From the NCBI GenBank assembly GCA_017934975.1, contig JAGBIM010000022.1:1-64000 (forward strand): DNA of 64,000 nt, in the 5' to 3' direction. Positions 7,880-16,481 of this stretch are shown here, one piece after another. Positions within the stretch are counted from its first letter, which is position 1. Each line of letters opens with the position of its first letter. The notes beneath the pieces were generated by a model. It made no database searches. It worked only from the letters and a program-made list of their open reading frames with translations, and was not told the origin of the DNA. The translations under genes and the position numbers were made by a program. Origin of the DNA: Clostridia bacterium (GTDB lineage: Bacteria; Bacillota; Clostridia; Oscillospirales; UBA644).

Positions 7880-7908
7880 ATTATAGCATATTTTGGCACA
7901 AATAGCAA
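7880..7908 (-). promoter_or_regulatory. Promoter of the XRE/zinc-ribbon gene
   Basis: Minus strand TTGCTA (7908-7903), 17 bp, TATAAT (7885-7880). Confidence 0.65.
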
Positions 7909-7926
7909 GCAACGCGTTGTTGCGTT

Positions 7927-8020
7927 TTTTCATCCACTACGGGGCAATCACTGATATTGGTACTGACATATCCGCACACATGGAAATGATCGGGCGTGTG
8001 GCAAAAATCGGAACAAACCT
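7927..8020 (+). repeat. Dispersed intergenic repeat, copy B
   Basis: This closely matches copy A (2430-2522) from CTACxGxGGxGCAATCA through AAAATCGGAACAA. It fills the gap between two divergent genes and ends just before the promoter of 8089. Confidence 0.65.
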
Positions 8021-8028
8021 CGAGGGAC

Positions 8029-8057
8029 TTGAAAGTCGGGCGCATTTGTGCTATACT
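8029..8057 (+). promoter_or_regulatory. Promoter of the gene at 8089
   Basis: TTGAAA (8029-8034), 17 bp, TATACT (8052-8057), directly downstream of repeat copy B. Confidence 0.65.
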
Positions 8058-8088
8058 GTAAATACAGAATCGACAAGGAGGCTTGATT

Positions 8089-9006
8089 ATGCTTGAAATG
8101 AAAGAGTGTTGTAAGGTACCGTTTCCCGAAAAACTTTTTGAAGAGTACGAAGCAAGAGATACCGTCATTTACGCAAACGTTAACGCTTCCAAAGTTGTCG
8201 ATATGATGAAACGGTTCATTGCGATGCACGACGAACCTCTGTTTTTCATTTTGGAGATACCTTGCAAGCAGGAGGACGGCATTACAGAGTCTAAGAAGCT
8301 TGTAAATCTCGGAGAAAATACCGACGTTTATTTCATAAACGGAATGAACGGAGAGGTTGCAAATCAGACATTAGATGCACTCGGCGCCTCTCTTGTAAAA
8401 GACGGCATGAACACCTTCGGCATCGGTTGTCACGAATCTCACGAGGAAATTCTGTTTGGTCAATACAACGTGATGACGATCTATACCAAAAAGGCAGATT
8501 CATATCGTAAGTTTTTCAAGGAGTTTGGAATTAAAAAGGTTCAGAATCTCATTACCGCTTGGGATACCTTTGATTCTGATCATTTCGGCGAGTGCACCCT
8601 TTTCGTTTCAACGCAAACGGGAAAAACCATTTACGATGTTCCCGAAGATTACAAAGAATTCGGAATGTATCTGCACGAGCAAAGAATTGAGGACGAGGAA
8701 ATATACAACAAAGAAGTATCCCTCGACGAGTTAATCGGCAAAGTTCTTCTGGTCGGGATCACGTATTACACACACGACAATGAATTTATTGAGCAAAAAC
8801 AGTTCTACGGAACGGTCACAGAGGCAAACGAAAAAATTGTTCGTGTAGTTCAAAAAGACGGAACCGAATTTACTCTGCCTCCGGATTTAAGCTCAACCAA
8901 AAGAGCACGCCCCGGCGAATACAGATTGCGTTCTACGGGCGAGGTCGTCGTGAATCCCGACTTCCTTGCTAGCTGGAATCTGAACCGAGCAAAAGAAAAC
9001 GGATAA
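8089..9006 (+). CDS. Hypothetical protein, unrecognised two-part architecture
   Basis: The ATG at 8089 follows AAGGAGG by 7 nt and gives 305 aa. No signal peptide or membrane segment is visible. Residues 1-~200 (FFILEIPCKQEDGI, LVNLGENTDVYFING, YTKKADSYRKFFKEFGI) form one alpha/beta-looking part. Residues ~205-300 form a second part (LIGKVLLVGITYYTHDNEF, QKQFYGTVTEANEK, GEYRLRSTGEVVVNPDFL) that resembles small beta-rich domains I have seen attached to hypothetical proteins, but I cannot name it. Codon use is ordinary. It is flanked by its own promoter and terminator, so it is a single-gene unit. No function is proposed. Confidence 0.75.
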   Translation: MLEMKECCKVPFPEKLFEEYEARDTVIYANVNASKVVDMMKRFIAMHDEPLFFILEIPCKQEDGITESKKLVNLGENTDVYFINGMNGEVANQTLDALGASLVKDGMNTFGIGCHESHEEILFGQYNVMTIYTKKADSYRKFFKEFGIKKVQNLITAWDTFDSDHFGECTLFVSTQTGKTIYDVPEDYKEFGMYLHEQRIEDEEIYNKEVSLDELIGKVLLVGITYYTHDNEFIEQKQFYGTVTEANEKIVRVVQKDGTEFTLPPDLSSTKRARPGEYRLRSTGEVVVNPDFLASWNLNRAKENG

Positions 9007-9011
9007 CAAAA

Positions 9012-9052
9012 TTCCCCCGAGATGATTTTCATCGTTTCGGGGGAGTTTTTTT
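9012..9052 (+). terminator. Terminator, sister of the one at 2575
   Basis: TCCCCCGA (9013-9020) and TCGGGGGA (9037-9044) enclose GATGA-TTT-TCATC, followed by GTTTTTTT. It differs from 2575-2616 mainly by inversion of the three-base loop. Confidence 0.8.
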
Positions 9053-9086
9053 GAATTCTATCGCAAAAATTTCTCTTCGCTGTTTT

Positions 9087-9902
9087 TCATTGAGAGGCTT
9101 CGCTTTTATTCTTCAGAACCTGCTTGATCACCCATAATTGAAGCCGTTTTGGCAACAGATTCAGGAGCAGAAGCAGGGGATTCCGGTTGATGCTATAGGC
9201 AAAAACGGGGTTGGATTTTTTCAGAATCCGCAAAACCTTTTTCCCGATTTTTTCGGGCGGAACGCAACGGGCCTCTACCCGGTTGACGATGGACTTAAAA
9301 CGATCCGCGTTGCAGGTGTAATACTTCGTTTTTTCGCAAAAACGGTCCAGAGCGGTGGTAGAAACACCCAACATCCCCGTATCAACCGCACCGGACCGAA
9401 GAACCGAAACCGCAATGCCCTTCAGCTGCAATTCCATGCGAAGAGAATAGGCGTACTTGTCCAAAGCACCCTTCGTCACGGCGTAAACACCCGTGAAGGG
9501 TAAAGGGTCGAGGGGAGCCAGTTCACTGGTTGTGATCACGATGCGAGAGCCCTTTTTCAGCAAGGGCAGGAAGATTTTATTCACCAGAAAAACACCGCCC
9601 AGATTGATGCGGAAAATCCGTTCAAAATCTGCGGAATCCATTTCCACCAGCGAATCCAGCATATAGATTCCCGCAAAATGAATCACCGCACACAGCTCAT
9701 CGGTCACAGAACGAACTCGATCAAAGGCCTTTTGCACATCGGCTTCGTCGGTAAGATCCACTTGAATGGGAATCAAATTTTCTTCCTCTTCCCCGACGGT
9801 TTTATCCAAAGCAAAAACACGAAATCCATTGTCCCGCAAGCATTTCGCCGTGGCTTTTCCCATGCCGCCGTACGCACCCGTAATCAAAACTGACTTTTCC
9901 AC
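9087..9902 (-). CDS. Short-chain dehydrogenase/reductase
   Basis: I chose the GTG at 9902 (271 aa), 7 nt after AGAGGGGAG. The N-terminus has the NAD(P) Rossmann motif LITGAYGGMGKA, then HFAGIY in the NxAG position, a catalytic Ser in VITTSELAPL and the YAVTK active-site motif. The C-terminal ~45 residues are basic and hydrophobic (NPLLLLLNLLPKRLQL), as in membrane-associated SDRs such as retinol- or ketosphinganine-type reductases. The substrate is unknown. It has its own promoter and is not part of the hexuronate operon, which ends upstream at a hairpin. Confidence 0.82.
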   Translation of the reverse strand: MEKSVLITGAYGGMGKATAKCLRDNGFRVFALDKTVGEEEENLIPIQVDLTDEADVQKAFDRVRSVTDELCAVIHFAGIYMLDSLVEMDSADFERIFRINLGGVFLVNKIFLPLLKKGSRIVITTSELAPLDPLPFTGVYAVTKGALDKYAYSLRMELQLKGIAVSVLRSGAVDTGMLGVSTTALDRFCEKTKYYTCNADRFKSIVNRVEARCVPPEKIGKKVLRILKKSNPVFAYSINRNPLLLLLNLLPKRLQLWVIKQVLKNKSEASQ

Positions 9903-9932
9903 CTTGGTCTCCCCTCTCAGATCGTTATACCC

Positions 9933-9961
9933 ATTATAACACATTTTTCGGAAAATTGCAA
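9933..9961 (-). promoter_or_regulatory. Promoter of the SDR gene
   Basis: Minus strand TTGCAA (9961-9956), 17 bp, TATAAT (9938-9933). Confidence 0.65.
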
Positions 9962-9994
9962 CGGATTTTGAGGAAAAGTTTTGATCACGAAAAT

Positions 9995-10032
9995 CCCCCT
10001 CCGCACGGACGAATCTCGTCTATGGGAGGGGG
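9995..10032 (-). terminator. Terminator of the hexuronate operon
   Basis: CCCCCTCC (9995-10002) pairs with GGAGGGGG (10025-10032), with an inner ACGA...TCGT stem. On the minus strand it is followed by ATTTTCG, on the plus strand by CGTTTTTA, so it could act in both directions. Confidence 0.65.
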
Positions 10033-10050
10033 CGTTTTTATCAAATTCGG

Positions 10051-11073
10051 TTACCTTTGAACTCGGCCGCTTCCGTCACCGCCCGCAAGTTTCTCCACTT
10101 CCGCAACGCTGACGCGGTTGTAATCTCCTTCTACGGAATGCTTCAAGGTCGACGCGGCAACGGCAAATTCAATGGCAGACCGGGAATCTTTACCGCTCAA
10201 AAGGGCGTAAATCAAGCCGCCGCCGAAGGAATCACCACCACCGACGCGGTCAACGATATGAAGGCGATAGGACTTGGAGAAGCAATAATTCTCTCCGTCG
10301 TAGAGCATCCCCGCCCAATCGTTGTCGCTGGCAGAAAGAGAGGTGCGAAGGGTAATCGCCACTTTTTCGAACCCAAACCGATCGGCAAGCTGTTTGGCGA
10401 CGGATTTATATCCCTCGTGATTCAGCTTTCCGCCGGTAATGTCGGTATTCTCGGCCTCGATGCCGAAAACGTCTTTGGCGTCCTCCTCGTTGGAAATACA
10501 TACGTCCACGTACTGACAAAGATCGGTCATGGCCATTTTTGCCTGCTCCCGCGTCCAAAGCTTTCCGCGATAATTCAGATCGCAGGAGATCTTGACCCCG
10601 CGCTTCTTGGCGGCTTTGCAGGCCTGACGGCAGATCTCCACCAGATTTCCGCCGAGGGCGGGGGTGATTCCCGTAAAATGGAACCAATCGGCGCCGTCGA
10701 AAATGGAATCCCAATCGAAATCCGCACAGGTCGCTTCCGCAACGGACGAATGTGCACGGTCGTAAATACAGACCGAGCCTCGCTGTGACGCGCCTTTTTC
10801 AAGGAAATAAATTCCGACGCGGTCTCCGCCCCGTACGATTTTCGAGGTATCCACACCGAAATAACGCAAGGAATTGACCGCCGCCTGCCCGATGGCGTGG
10901 GTGGGGAGCTTGGTCACGAAAACGCTGTCCAACCCGTAATTGGCAAGGGACACCGCCACGTTGGCCTCTCCTCCGCCGAAGGTTGCCTGCATTTGATCGT
11001 TCTGAAAAAAACGGTAATATCCGTTGGGTGCAAGGCGAAGCATCAGTTCGCCGAAGGTCACGACTCGTTTCAC
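10051..11073 (-). CDS. kdgK: 2-keto-3-deoxygluconate kinase
   Basis: This is a PfkB-family sugar kinase of 340 aa. It has GGGEANVAVSLA near the N-terminus and the catalytic/anion-hole motif RVGGGDSFGGG near residue 285. It should phosphorylate 2-keto-3-deoxygluconate with ATP to KDPG, the substrate of the aldolase encoded just upstream. Its ATG overlaps the aldolase stop by 4 bp (ATGA), so the two are translationally coupled. It is the last gene of the uxuA-uxuB-uxaC-eda-kdgK block, which fixes the substrate better than sequence alone would. Confidence 0.92.
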   Translation of the reverse strand: MKRVVTFGELMLRLAPNGYYRFFQNDQMQATFGGGEANVAVSLANYGLDSVFVTKLPTHAIGQAAVNSLRYFGVDTSKIVRGGDRVGIYFLEKGASQRGSVCIYDRAHSSVAEATCADFDWDSIFDGADWFHFTGITPALGGNLVEICRQACKAAKKRGVKISCDLNYRGKLWTREQAKMAMTDLCQYVDVCISNEEDAKDVFGIEAENTDITGGKLNHEGYKSVAKQLADRFGFEKVAITLRTSLSASDNDWAGMLYDGENYCFSKSYRLHIVDRVGGGDSFGGGLIYALLSGKDSRSAIEFAVAASTLKHSVEGDYNRVSVAEVEKLAGGDGSGRVQR

Positions 11074-11627
11074 GCTTTTCCCTCCGCTGTTTTAAGTGCT
11101 TCTTTGACGAGAAAGCTGCCGCCCACGGCAAACACCCTGTCAAAGGCGAGATATTCGTCCAGATTGCTTCGGTCCACCCCGCCCGTAGGAATAAATTTCA
11201 CTTGTGGGAAGGGGGCAGACAGAGCTTTTAAAGCCTTCAGACCGCCGTGAAGGTCGGCAGGAAAAAACTTCACCGTTGTGATCCCGTGCTCCAGGGCCGA
11301 CATAATCTCAGTGGGTGTGACGCATCCGGGGTAATAGGGAACGTTTTTCCCGTTGCAGATTCTTGCAACTTCGGCAGAAAAACCGGGAGAAACGATGAAG
11401 GTTGCCCCCGCCGCAAGCGCCTGCTCGCATTGGGCGGAATTGATCACCGTTCCAGCCCCGATCTCCATATCGGGATAGTTCTTTACGGCGTAGGCGATGG
11501 CCTCTGCCGCACAAGCGGTACGGAAGGTGATTTCCGCACAGTTGATACCGTTGTTTTGCAGAGCCTTCAGAACTCTATCGGTTTGAGACAATTCCTGAAG
11601 AACTACGACGGGAATAAGCTTTTTCAC
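11070..11627 (-). CDS. eda: KDPG / 4-hydroxy-2-oxoglutarate aldolase
   Basis: The start is the GTG at 11627, which overlaps the uxaC stop (GTGA) and gives 185 aa, slightly short for the family. Class I aldolase features are present: the base Glu in CAEITFRT, GAGTVI, SPGF, YYPGCVTPTE and the Schiff-base Lys in TTVKFFPA. It cleaves 2-keto-3-deoxy-6-phosphogluconate to pyruvate and glyceraldehyde 3-phosphate, the last step of hexuronate catabolism in this operon. The TIM-barrel end motif PTGGVDRSNLDEYL is intact. Confidence 0.93.
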   Translation of the reverse strand: MKKLIPVVVLQELSQTDRVLKALQNNGINCAEITFRTACAAEAIAYAVKNYPDMEIGAGTVINSAQCEQALAAGATFIVSPGFSAEVARICNGKNVPYYPGCVTPTEIMSALEHGITTVKFFPADLHGGLKALKALSAPFPQVKFIPTGGVDRSNLDEYLAFDRVFAVGGSFLVKEALKTAEGKA

Positions 11628-12946
11628 GATTCGATCATCCTTTTCGCATTGTAGTAACAAATATTTTCTACCAAAGCCTGCGCGTTTATTCTGTCGTATT
11701 CGCCCTTTTCCACCAAATCGCCCACGTAATCGCACAAAATGCGACGGAAGAAATCAAAACGGCAGTAGCTTGAAAAGCTGCGGGAATCGGTGAGCATTCC
11801 AAGGTTATTCCCGAGGCTTGCGTATTCGGAAATAATCTTCAGATTGCGGCGGATCCCCTCCACCGTATCGTTGAACCACCAGGCCGCCCCCATCCGAACC
11901 TTACGAAAGGCTCCGCTGATACAGGCAAGAGAGGTAAGATTTGCATCGTTGAGAGTATATAAAACCGTTTCGGGGCGCTCCGCATCGTCAATGCGACGGA
12001 AGAAGCCAAGAAGATTTTCCACGGAAGGAGGTTCGCTGATCACGTCAAAGCCACTGTCCGCACCGCAAAGTTTGAACGTGGCGGGGTTCACGTTACGGGT
12101 AACGGCGATATGAAACTGCGCCGTAATATTCCGTTTTGCGTATTCCTTGTTTAACCACAGAAGAAGATACCCCGTCAGCATCTCTTTCTCGTCCCGGGAG
12201 AGTTTTGCACGGGACAGAAAAAGACTTTCGGCCTGCTCCCGATCGGCGTATGCAGAAGGGAAGCGATCCATTCCGTGATCGGCCATGCGGCATCCCTTTT
12301 CCACGAAGAAATCCAACCGCTGCGTCAAGGCGTTCATAAGATCGTCCAAGGTTTGGATCTCAATGCCCGATGCCTCCCCCAGTTTTTGGATATATTCCTC
12401 CTCAAAAGCAAAAAGCTTATCCGGGCGGAAGGTAGGGGTCACGCGGATATCGCCGTACTGCCCGTGATCCAAAAGTCCGTCTGCGGGATCGTCGGTGGTC
12501 GCAATGAACTCTACGCGAAAAGCCTGCAAAAGGGATTGCACGCTCAAATCCCGAAGCTTTTCATTGGCGGCTTGATAGATCTCCTCGGCGCTTTCCTTGT
12601 TCAGAGGAATCCCGATTCCGAAAATCTGCCTCAACTCAAGGTGAGTCCAGTAATAAAGGGGGTTTCCGATAAGATTCGGCATAATCTCCGCGTATTTCAA
12701 AAACTTCTCGTGATAATCCGCGCCTCCCGTAATATAGAACTCCTCTACCCCGTTCATGCGCATGGCGCGCCATTTATAATGATCGCCCGAAAGCCAAAGC
12801 TCTCCGATATCCGAAAAGGGATCGTTTCGAGCGATCTTCCCTGCACCCAGATGGCAGTGATAGTCCACGATGGGAAGATTGCGGACCTTTTCGTAGAGGG
12901 CTTTCGCCGTTTCATTATAAAGCAGAAGGTTTTCGTCAAAAAACAT
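11624..12946 (-). CDS. uxaC: Glucuronate (uronate) isomerase
   Basis: The protein has 440 aa, against about 465 for typical UxaC. The N-terminus carries PIVDYHCHLGAGKIA with the metal-binding HxH, and WRAMRMNGVEEFYITG follows. The C-terminal GMLTDSRSFSSYCRFDFFRR and NAKRMIES ending are typical of UxaC. It isomerises D-glucuronate to D-fructuronate, and galacturonate to tagaturonate. Only the glucuronate branch is complete here, because uxaA and uxaB are absent. It is 3 nt from uxuB and overlaps eda by 4 bp. Confidence 0.95.
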   Translation of the reverse strand: MFFDENLLLYNETAKALYEKVRNLPIVDYHCHLGAGKIARNDPFSDIGELWLSGDHYKWRAMRMNGVEEFYITGGADYHEKFLKYAEIMPNLIGNPLYYWTHLELRQIFGIGIPLNKESAEEIYQAANEKLRDLSVQSLLQAFRVEFIATTDDPADGLLDHGQYGDIRVTPTFRPDKLFAFEEEYIQKLGEASGIEIQTLDDLMNALTQRLDFFVEKGCRMADHGMDRFPSAYADREQAESLFLSRAKLSRDEKEMLTGYLLLWLNKEYAKRNITAQFHIAVTRNVNPATFKLCGADSGFDVISEPPSVENLLGFFRRIDDAERPETVLYTLNDANLTSLACISGAFRKVRMGAAWWFNDTVEGIRRNLKIISEYASLGNNLGMLTDSRSFSSYCRFDFFRRILCDYVGDLVEKGEYDRINAQALVENICYYNAKRMIES

Positions 12947-12949
12947 ACT

Positions 12950-13792
12950 TTATACCCCCGAATACGCGGCAAAACCGCAATCAATGGGGAGCACGACCCC
13001 CGTAATGGCGGAGGCAGAGCGATCGTCACACAGAAAAAGAGCACCGCCCAACAGTTCTTCCGCATCCACAAAGCGGTTCATGGGCGTTCCGTTCAGAATC
13101 TTGGCGCTGCGCGGAGTGGGCGTTCCGTCTTCATGGAAAAGAAGCGATCTGTTCTGAGCAGAAACCAAAAAGCCGGGAGCGATGGCGTTACAACGGATTC
13201 CCGTTCCCGCAAAATGCGAGGCAAGCCATTGGGTGAAGTTGGAAACCCCCGCTTTTGCGGCGGAATAGGCGGGAATTTTGGTCAAAGGCGTATAGGCGTT
13301 CATGGAAGATACGTTAAGAATACACCCCTTCTTTTTGGCAACCATGTCCTTGGCAAAGGTCTGGGTGGGCAAAAGCGTACCCTGAAAATTCAACTTAAAA
13401 ACAAAATCCACACCCTCTGCCTGCAGGTCGAAGAAGGATTTTCCTCCTTCCTTTGCCTCATGCTGATATTCGTTGTCGGTGGTGGCACGGGGATTGTTTC
13501 CGCCCGCACCGTTGATCAGAATATCGCAGGGCCCAAGGTCGGCAAGAACCTGCGCGTGCACCTGCTCCAGAGCTTCGGGATCCAGAACGTCGGCCCGATA
13601 GCCTTCGCAGCAATACCCCGCGGATTTCAATTCGTCCGCAAGATTTTTCACCGCTTCCTCGTTCAGATCGAGGGCGGCGACCTTCGCACCGGATTGAGCA
13701 AATGCCCGTGCCATCGCGCCGCAAATCAGCCCTCCGGCACCCGTAATCACCACGACTTTTCCGCCGTAATCCACGTTCAAAGGAAGGTTCAT
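12950..13792 (-). CDS. uxuB: SDR-type D-fructuronate reductase (mannonate oxidoreductase)
   Basis: This SDR has 280 aa with VVVITGAGGLICGAMA (cofactor site), NGAGGNNP, a catalytic Ser in LNVSSMNAYTP and YSAAKAG. The insert with NNPRATTDNEYQ and the partners on both sides match the Bacillus subtilis UxuB (YjmF) type, which is an SDR and unrelated to the E. coli UxuB. It reduces D-fructuronate to D-mannonate with NAD(P)H. It starts 3 nt after uxuA. Confidence 0.88.
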   Translation of the reverse strand: MNLPLNVDYGGKVVVITGAGGLICGAMARAFAQSGAKVAALDLNEEAVKNLADELKSAGYCCEGYRADVLDPEALEQVHAQVLADLGPCDILINGAGGNNPRATTDNEYQHEAKEGGKSFFDLQAEGVDFVFKLNFQGTLLPTQTFAKDMVAKKKGCILNVSSMNAYTPLTKIPAYSAAKAGVSNFTQWLASHFAGTGIRCNAIAPGFLVSAQNRSLLFHEDGTPTPRSAKILNGTPMNRFVDAEELLGGALFLCDDRSASAITGVVLPIDCGFAAYSGV

Positions 13793-13795
13793 CGT

Positions 13796-14884
13796 TCATT
13801 CTCCTTTTTGATTATATTTTTCAAGAGTGTCCCAAACTCCGAGCATATACATAATTCCGAGCGCACGATCGTAAAGACCGTATCCCGGACGCACCTTTCC
13901 CGGCCCCTCGTCCCAAAGATGGCGCCCGTGATCGGGACGGATATATCCCTCGAACCCACAATCGTGATAGGCCTTGAGAATCTCCAGAATTCCCGTATCC
14001 CCATCGCAATCCCGATGACTTGCCTCGGAAAAATCGCCGTTTTCAAAATGCTTCACGTTGCGGATATGAGCAAAGGCGATCCGAGAGCAATGCTTGCGGA
14101 TAATATCGGCCACGTTGTTTTTCGGATCTGCGTTCAAGCTTCCCGAACAAAGGGTCAGACAGTTGTATTCGTCGTCCACCATCTTCAGGAAGCGGTCAAT
14201 GCTTTCTTCGTTGACCAACAATCTGGGAAGTCCGAAAATATCCCACGGAGGATCGTCCATATGAATGGCCATTTTGATATCGCACTCACGGCAGGTGGGC
14301 ATAATTGCTTCCAGAAAATATTTCAGATTTGCCCAGAGGGTTTCGTGATCTACCCCTTCGTAGGCTTTAAAAAGCTCGTCCAGCTTCGCCATCCGTTCAG
14401 GCTCCCAACCGGGAAAGGACATATCGTATTTCTCGGTAAAATCAAGAATATACTTCGCCATGGCGTTGTAATCGTCCTGAATCATATTTTTTTCATAATA
14501 CAACGCCGTGGAGCCGTCCCCCACGGGATGGAACAGATTGCTCCGAGTCCAGTCGAAAACGGGCATAAAATTATAGCAGATCACTTTTACGCCGAATTTG
14601 GAAAGGTTTCGAATGGTGGTTTTATAATTTTCAATATATCCGTCACGGGTAGGAAGACCGATTTTAATATCGTCGTGAACGTTCACCGATTCCACTACGT
14701 CCATGTTGAATCCGTATGCGTCCAACTGTTTTTTTACCTCGGCAATCTCCTGCTCCTCCCACACCTCGCCTGGCATTTTATGGTGAAGAGCCCAGACGAT
14801 CCCTTCCACACCGGGGATCTGCTTAATGTCCGACAGTTTGATCCGATCGTTCCCTTCTCCGTACCAACGGAAGGTCATTTTCAT
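13796..14884 (-). CDS. uxuA: Mannonate dehydratase
   Basis: The ATG at 14884 (362 aa) gives the family N-terminus MKMTFRWYGEGNDRIKL and follows AGGAG by 8 nt; an in-frame ATG at 14890 is too close to that site. The TIM-barrel enzyme shows YNFMPVFDWTRS, LCSGSLNADPKN and FAHIRNVKH, with the metal-binding Cys and His residues. It dehydrates D-mannonate to 2-keto-3-deoxygluconate. It lies only 24 nt after the patatin gene, and no strong promoter separates them. Confidence 0.95.
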   Translation of the reverse strand: MKMTFRWYGEGNDRIKLSDIKQIPGVEGIVWALHHKMPGEVWEEQEIAEVKKQLDAYGFNMDVVESVNVHDDIKIGLPTRDGYIENYKTTIRNLSKFGVKVICYNFMPVFDWTRSNLFHPVGDGSTALYYEKNMIQDDYNAMAKYILDFTEKYDMSFPGWEPERMAKLDELFKAYEGVDHETLWANLKYFLEAIMPTCRECDIKMAIHMDDPPWDIFGLPRLLVNEESIDRFLKMVDDEYNCLTLCSGSLNADPKNNVADIIRKHCSRIAFAHIRNVKHFENGDFSEASHRDCDGDTGILEILKAYHDCGFEGYIRPDHGRHLWDEGPGKVRPGYGLYDRALGIMYMLGVWDTLEKYNQKGE

Positions 14885-14908
14885 ACCCATTGCTCCTTTT
14901 TTTAATCT

Positions 14909-15769
14909 TTAGTTTACCCCGCGTTCCCCCGAAATAAAATCTCTCAATTCCCCTATATGGGACAAAGCAAGGGCTCGCCCCTGCTCGTAACCGTCCCGCA
15001 AAAGAACGCGATCCTTTTCGGTTCGACGGATCTCCAAGGGCTCCGTGGGAGCAAGAACCAACGCTCTTCCGTCGGATTCGTACACCGAAAGACGGGCCAG
15101 GGTATCGTTGTAGATCCGATGCCGCTCCTTCAAGGTCGAAACCAGATGCGGATATTTTCGGTATTTCAGCCCCATCAGAAGGGCGGTTTTTTCCTTGGAT
15201 TTCCGAAACGCCCGATGGCGGGTCAAAATCACCACCACCCGGTCGCATCCGTCCCGAAAAGCCTGCTCCACGGGAATGGGATCCGCAATACCGCCGTCAA
15301 GATAGGGCTTGCCCTTCCAATCCACAATACGGGAAACGAGGGGCAAAGAAGCCGATGCCCGCACCGCGTCCACGTCCCGAATCAAATCTTCCACCTTCAG
15401 ATATTCCGCACGGCCGCTTTCGCAGTTCGTGGCAACGGAATAAAAAGTCGTTTTTCCCTGCAAAAAGGTTGCATTATCAATGGGATAAAGCTGCTCGGGA
15501 ATCTTGTGATAGAGAAAATCCGCGCCAAACAGATCTCCCGTACGAAGCAAAGAAGAAACGCTGCAATATTCTTTGTTATCCAGATAGTCGGTCATAACCG
15601 CGTATCCGCGCCCGATCTGACGGCTCAAAAAACTGCAGGCAAGACAGGAACCCGCAGAAACGGCGTGGCAGGAATCGAATTCCAATCCGTTTTCCAGAAA
15701 AACATCCAGAATTCCCGCCGTAAAAACGCCGCGCATGGCACCACCTTCCAGGACAAGCCCGATCTTCAC
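14909..15769 (-). CDS. Patatin-like phospholipase family protein
   Basis: I chose the GTG at 15769 (286 aa), about 9 nt after GGAG. The oxyanion hole GGAMRG lies near residue 10. The nucleophile elbow reads AVSAG instead of the usual GxSxG; Ser is kept but the first Gly is Ala. The dyad Asp lies in YLDGGIADPIPV. This resembles the YjjU/RssA group of bacterial patatins, predicted lipid acyl hydrolases with unknown substrates. No signal peptide is present. It sits between trmO and uxuA in a same-strand run, with 27- and 24-nt gaps. Confidence 0.88.
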   Translation of the reverse strand: MKIGLVLEGGAMRGVFTAGILDVFLENGLEFDSCHAVSAGSCLACSFLSRQIGRGYAVMTDYLDNKEYCSVSSLLRTGDLFGADFLYHKIPEQLYPIDNATFLQGKTTFYSVATNCESGRAEYLKVEDLIRDVDAVRASASLPLVSRIVDWKGKPYLDGGIADPIPVEQAFRDGCDRVVVILTRHRAFRKSKEKTALLMGLKYRKYPHLVSTLKERHRIYNDTLARLSVYESDGRALVLAPTEPLEIRRTEKDRVLLRDGYEQGRALALSHIGELRDFISGERGVN

Positions 15770-15796
15770 GCACAAGACTCCTTTCCGATCCACGTT

Positions 15797-16480
15797 TTAA
15801 GTAGTTTTTTTTGAAACCTCGCAGAGAATTGCACGGCTTTCCTCTACGCGAAAGGCTATGCGGTACTCTCCGCACTCAAAGGCGTAGACCCGTTGGGGAT
15901 CCTGTTGATAAGCGGGACGGGGATCCTCAGCCAACAAGGCACAGATCCATTCTCCGTCCTGCGCAGGAAGCACGTTCAGAATCCCGTCGGGATCCTCTAC
16001 GGAAAGTCTGTAATCCGAAAGGGGATCCGCAAAGCCACCCGTGGCATCGGGGATACAATCCGCCGCAGGCAAATAGGGTTTGATATCGTAGATCGGAGTT
16101 CCGTTCAGCAAATCCGCACCGCTGACCTCCACGTAAGGCCCGTCCTTGGCGTCGGAAACGATCTTTTCGATCTTCACGCAGGACAACCCCAGGGGGTTGG
16201 GGCGATAAGGGGATCGGGTAGCAAATACGCCCATACGGCGATTTCCTCCGAGTCGGGGCGGACGCACGGTGGGAGACCAACCCTCCGTCACGGCTTCGGA
16301 AAACTGCCAGATCAGCCAAAGATGGGAAAAGCCTTCCAGACCGCGCAAGGCGTCCGGGTTCCGATAGGCGGATTCAAAAACCACGCGGGAGCGGATCTGG
16401 GGCACCCGCCCGCTTTGACGGGGAATTCCAAATTTTCCGCTGAAGGGAGATTGAATCCGAGCAATGACCTTCAGTTCCAT
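15797..16480 (-). CDS. trmO: tRNA (N6-threonylcarbamoyladenosine-37-N6)-methyltransferase
   Basis: This 227-aa protein belongs to the TrmO/TsaA/YaeB family: GKFGIPRQSG, RVVFESAYRNPDALRGLEGF, HLWLIWQFSE, GVFATRSPYRPNPLGLS and YVEVSGADLLNGTPIYDIKPY. It uses SAM to methylate t6A37 in tRNA-Thr decoding ACY codons. It starts 1 nt after the uvrA stop, so it is co-transcribed with the excision-repair genes. Confidence 0.93.
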   Translation of the reverse strand: MELKVIARIQSPFSGKFGIPRQSGRVPQIRSRVVFESAYRNPDALRGLEGFSHLWLIWQFSEAVTEGWSPTVRPPRLGGNRRMGVFATRSPYRPNPLGLSCVKIEKIVSDAKDGPYVEVSGADLLNGTPIYDIKPYLPAADCIPDATGGFADPLSDYRLSVEDPDGILNVLPAQDGEWICALLAEDPRPAYQQDPQRVYAFECGEYRIAFRVEESRAILCEVSKKTT

Positions 16481-16481
16481 A

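Noticed and set aside
12275-14905. 876-codon open frame on the plus strand
   Set aside because: It is antisense to uxaC, uxuB and uxuA, which are well-recognised families with proper starts; codon bias of the real genes keeps the opposite frame open.
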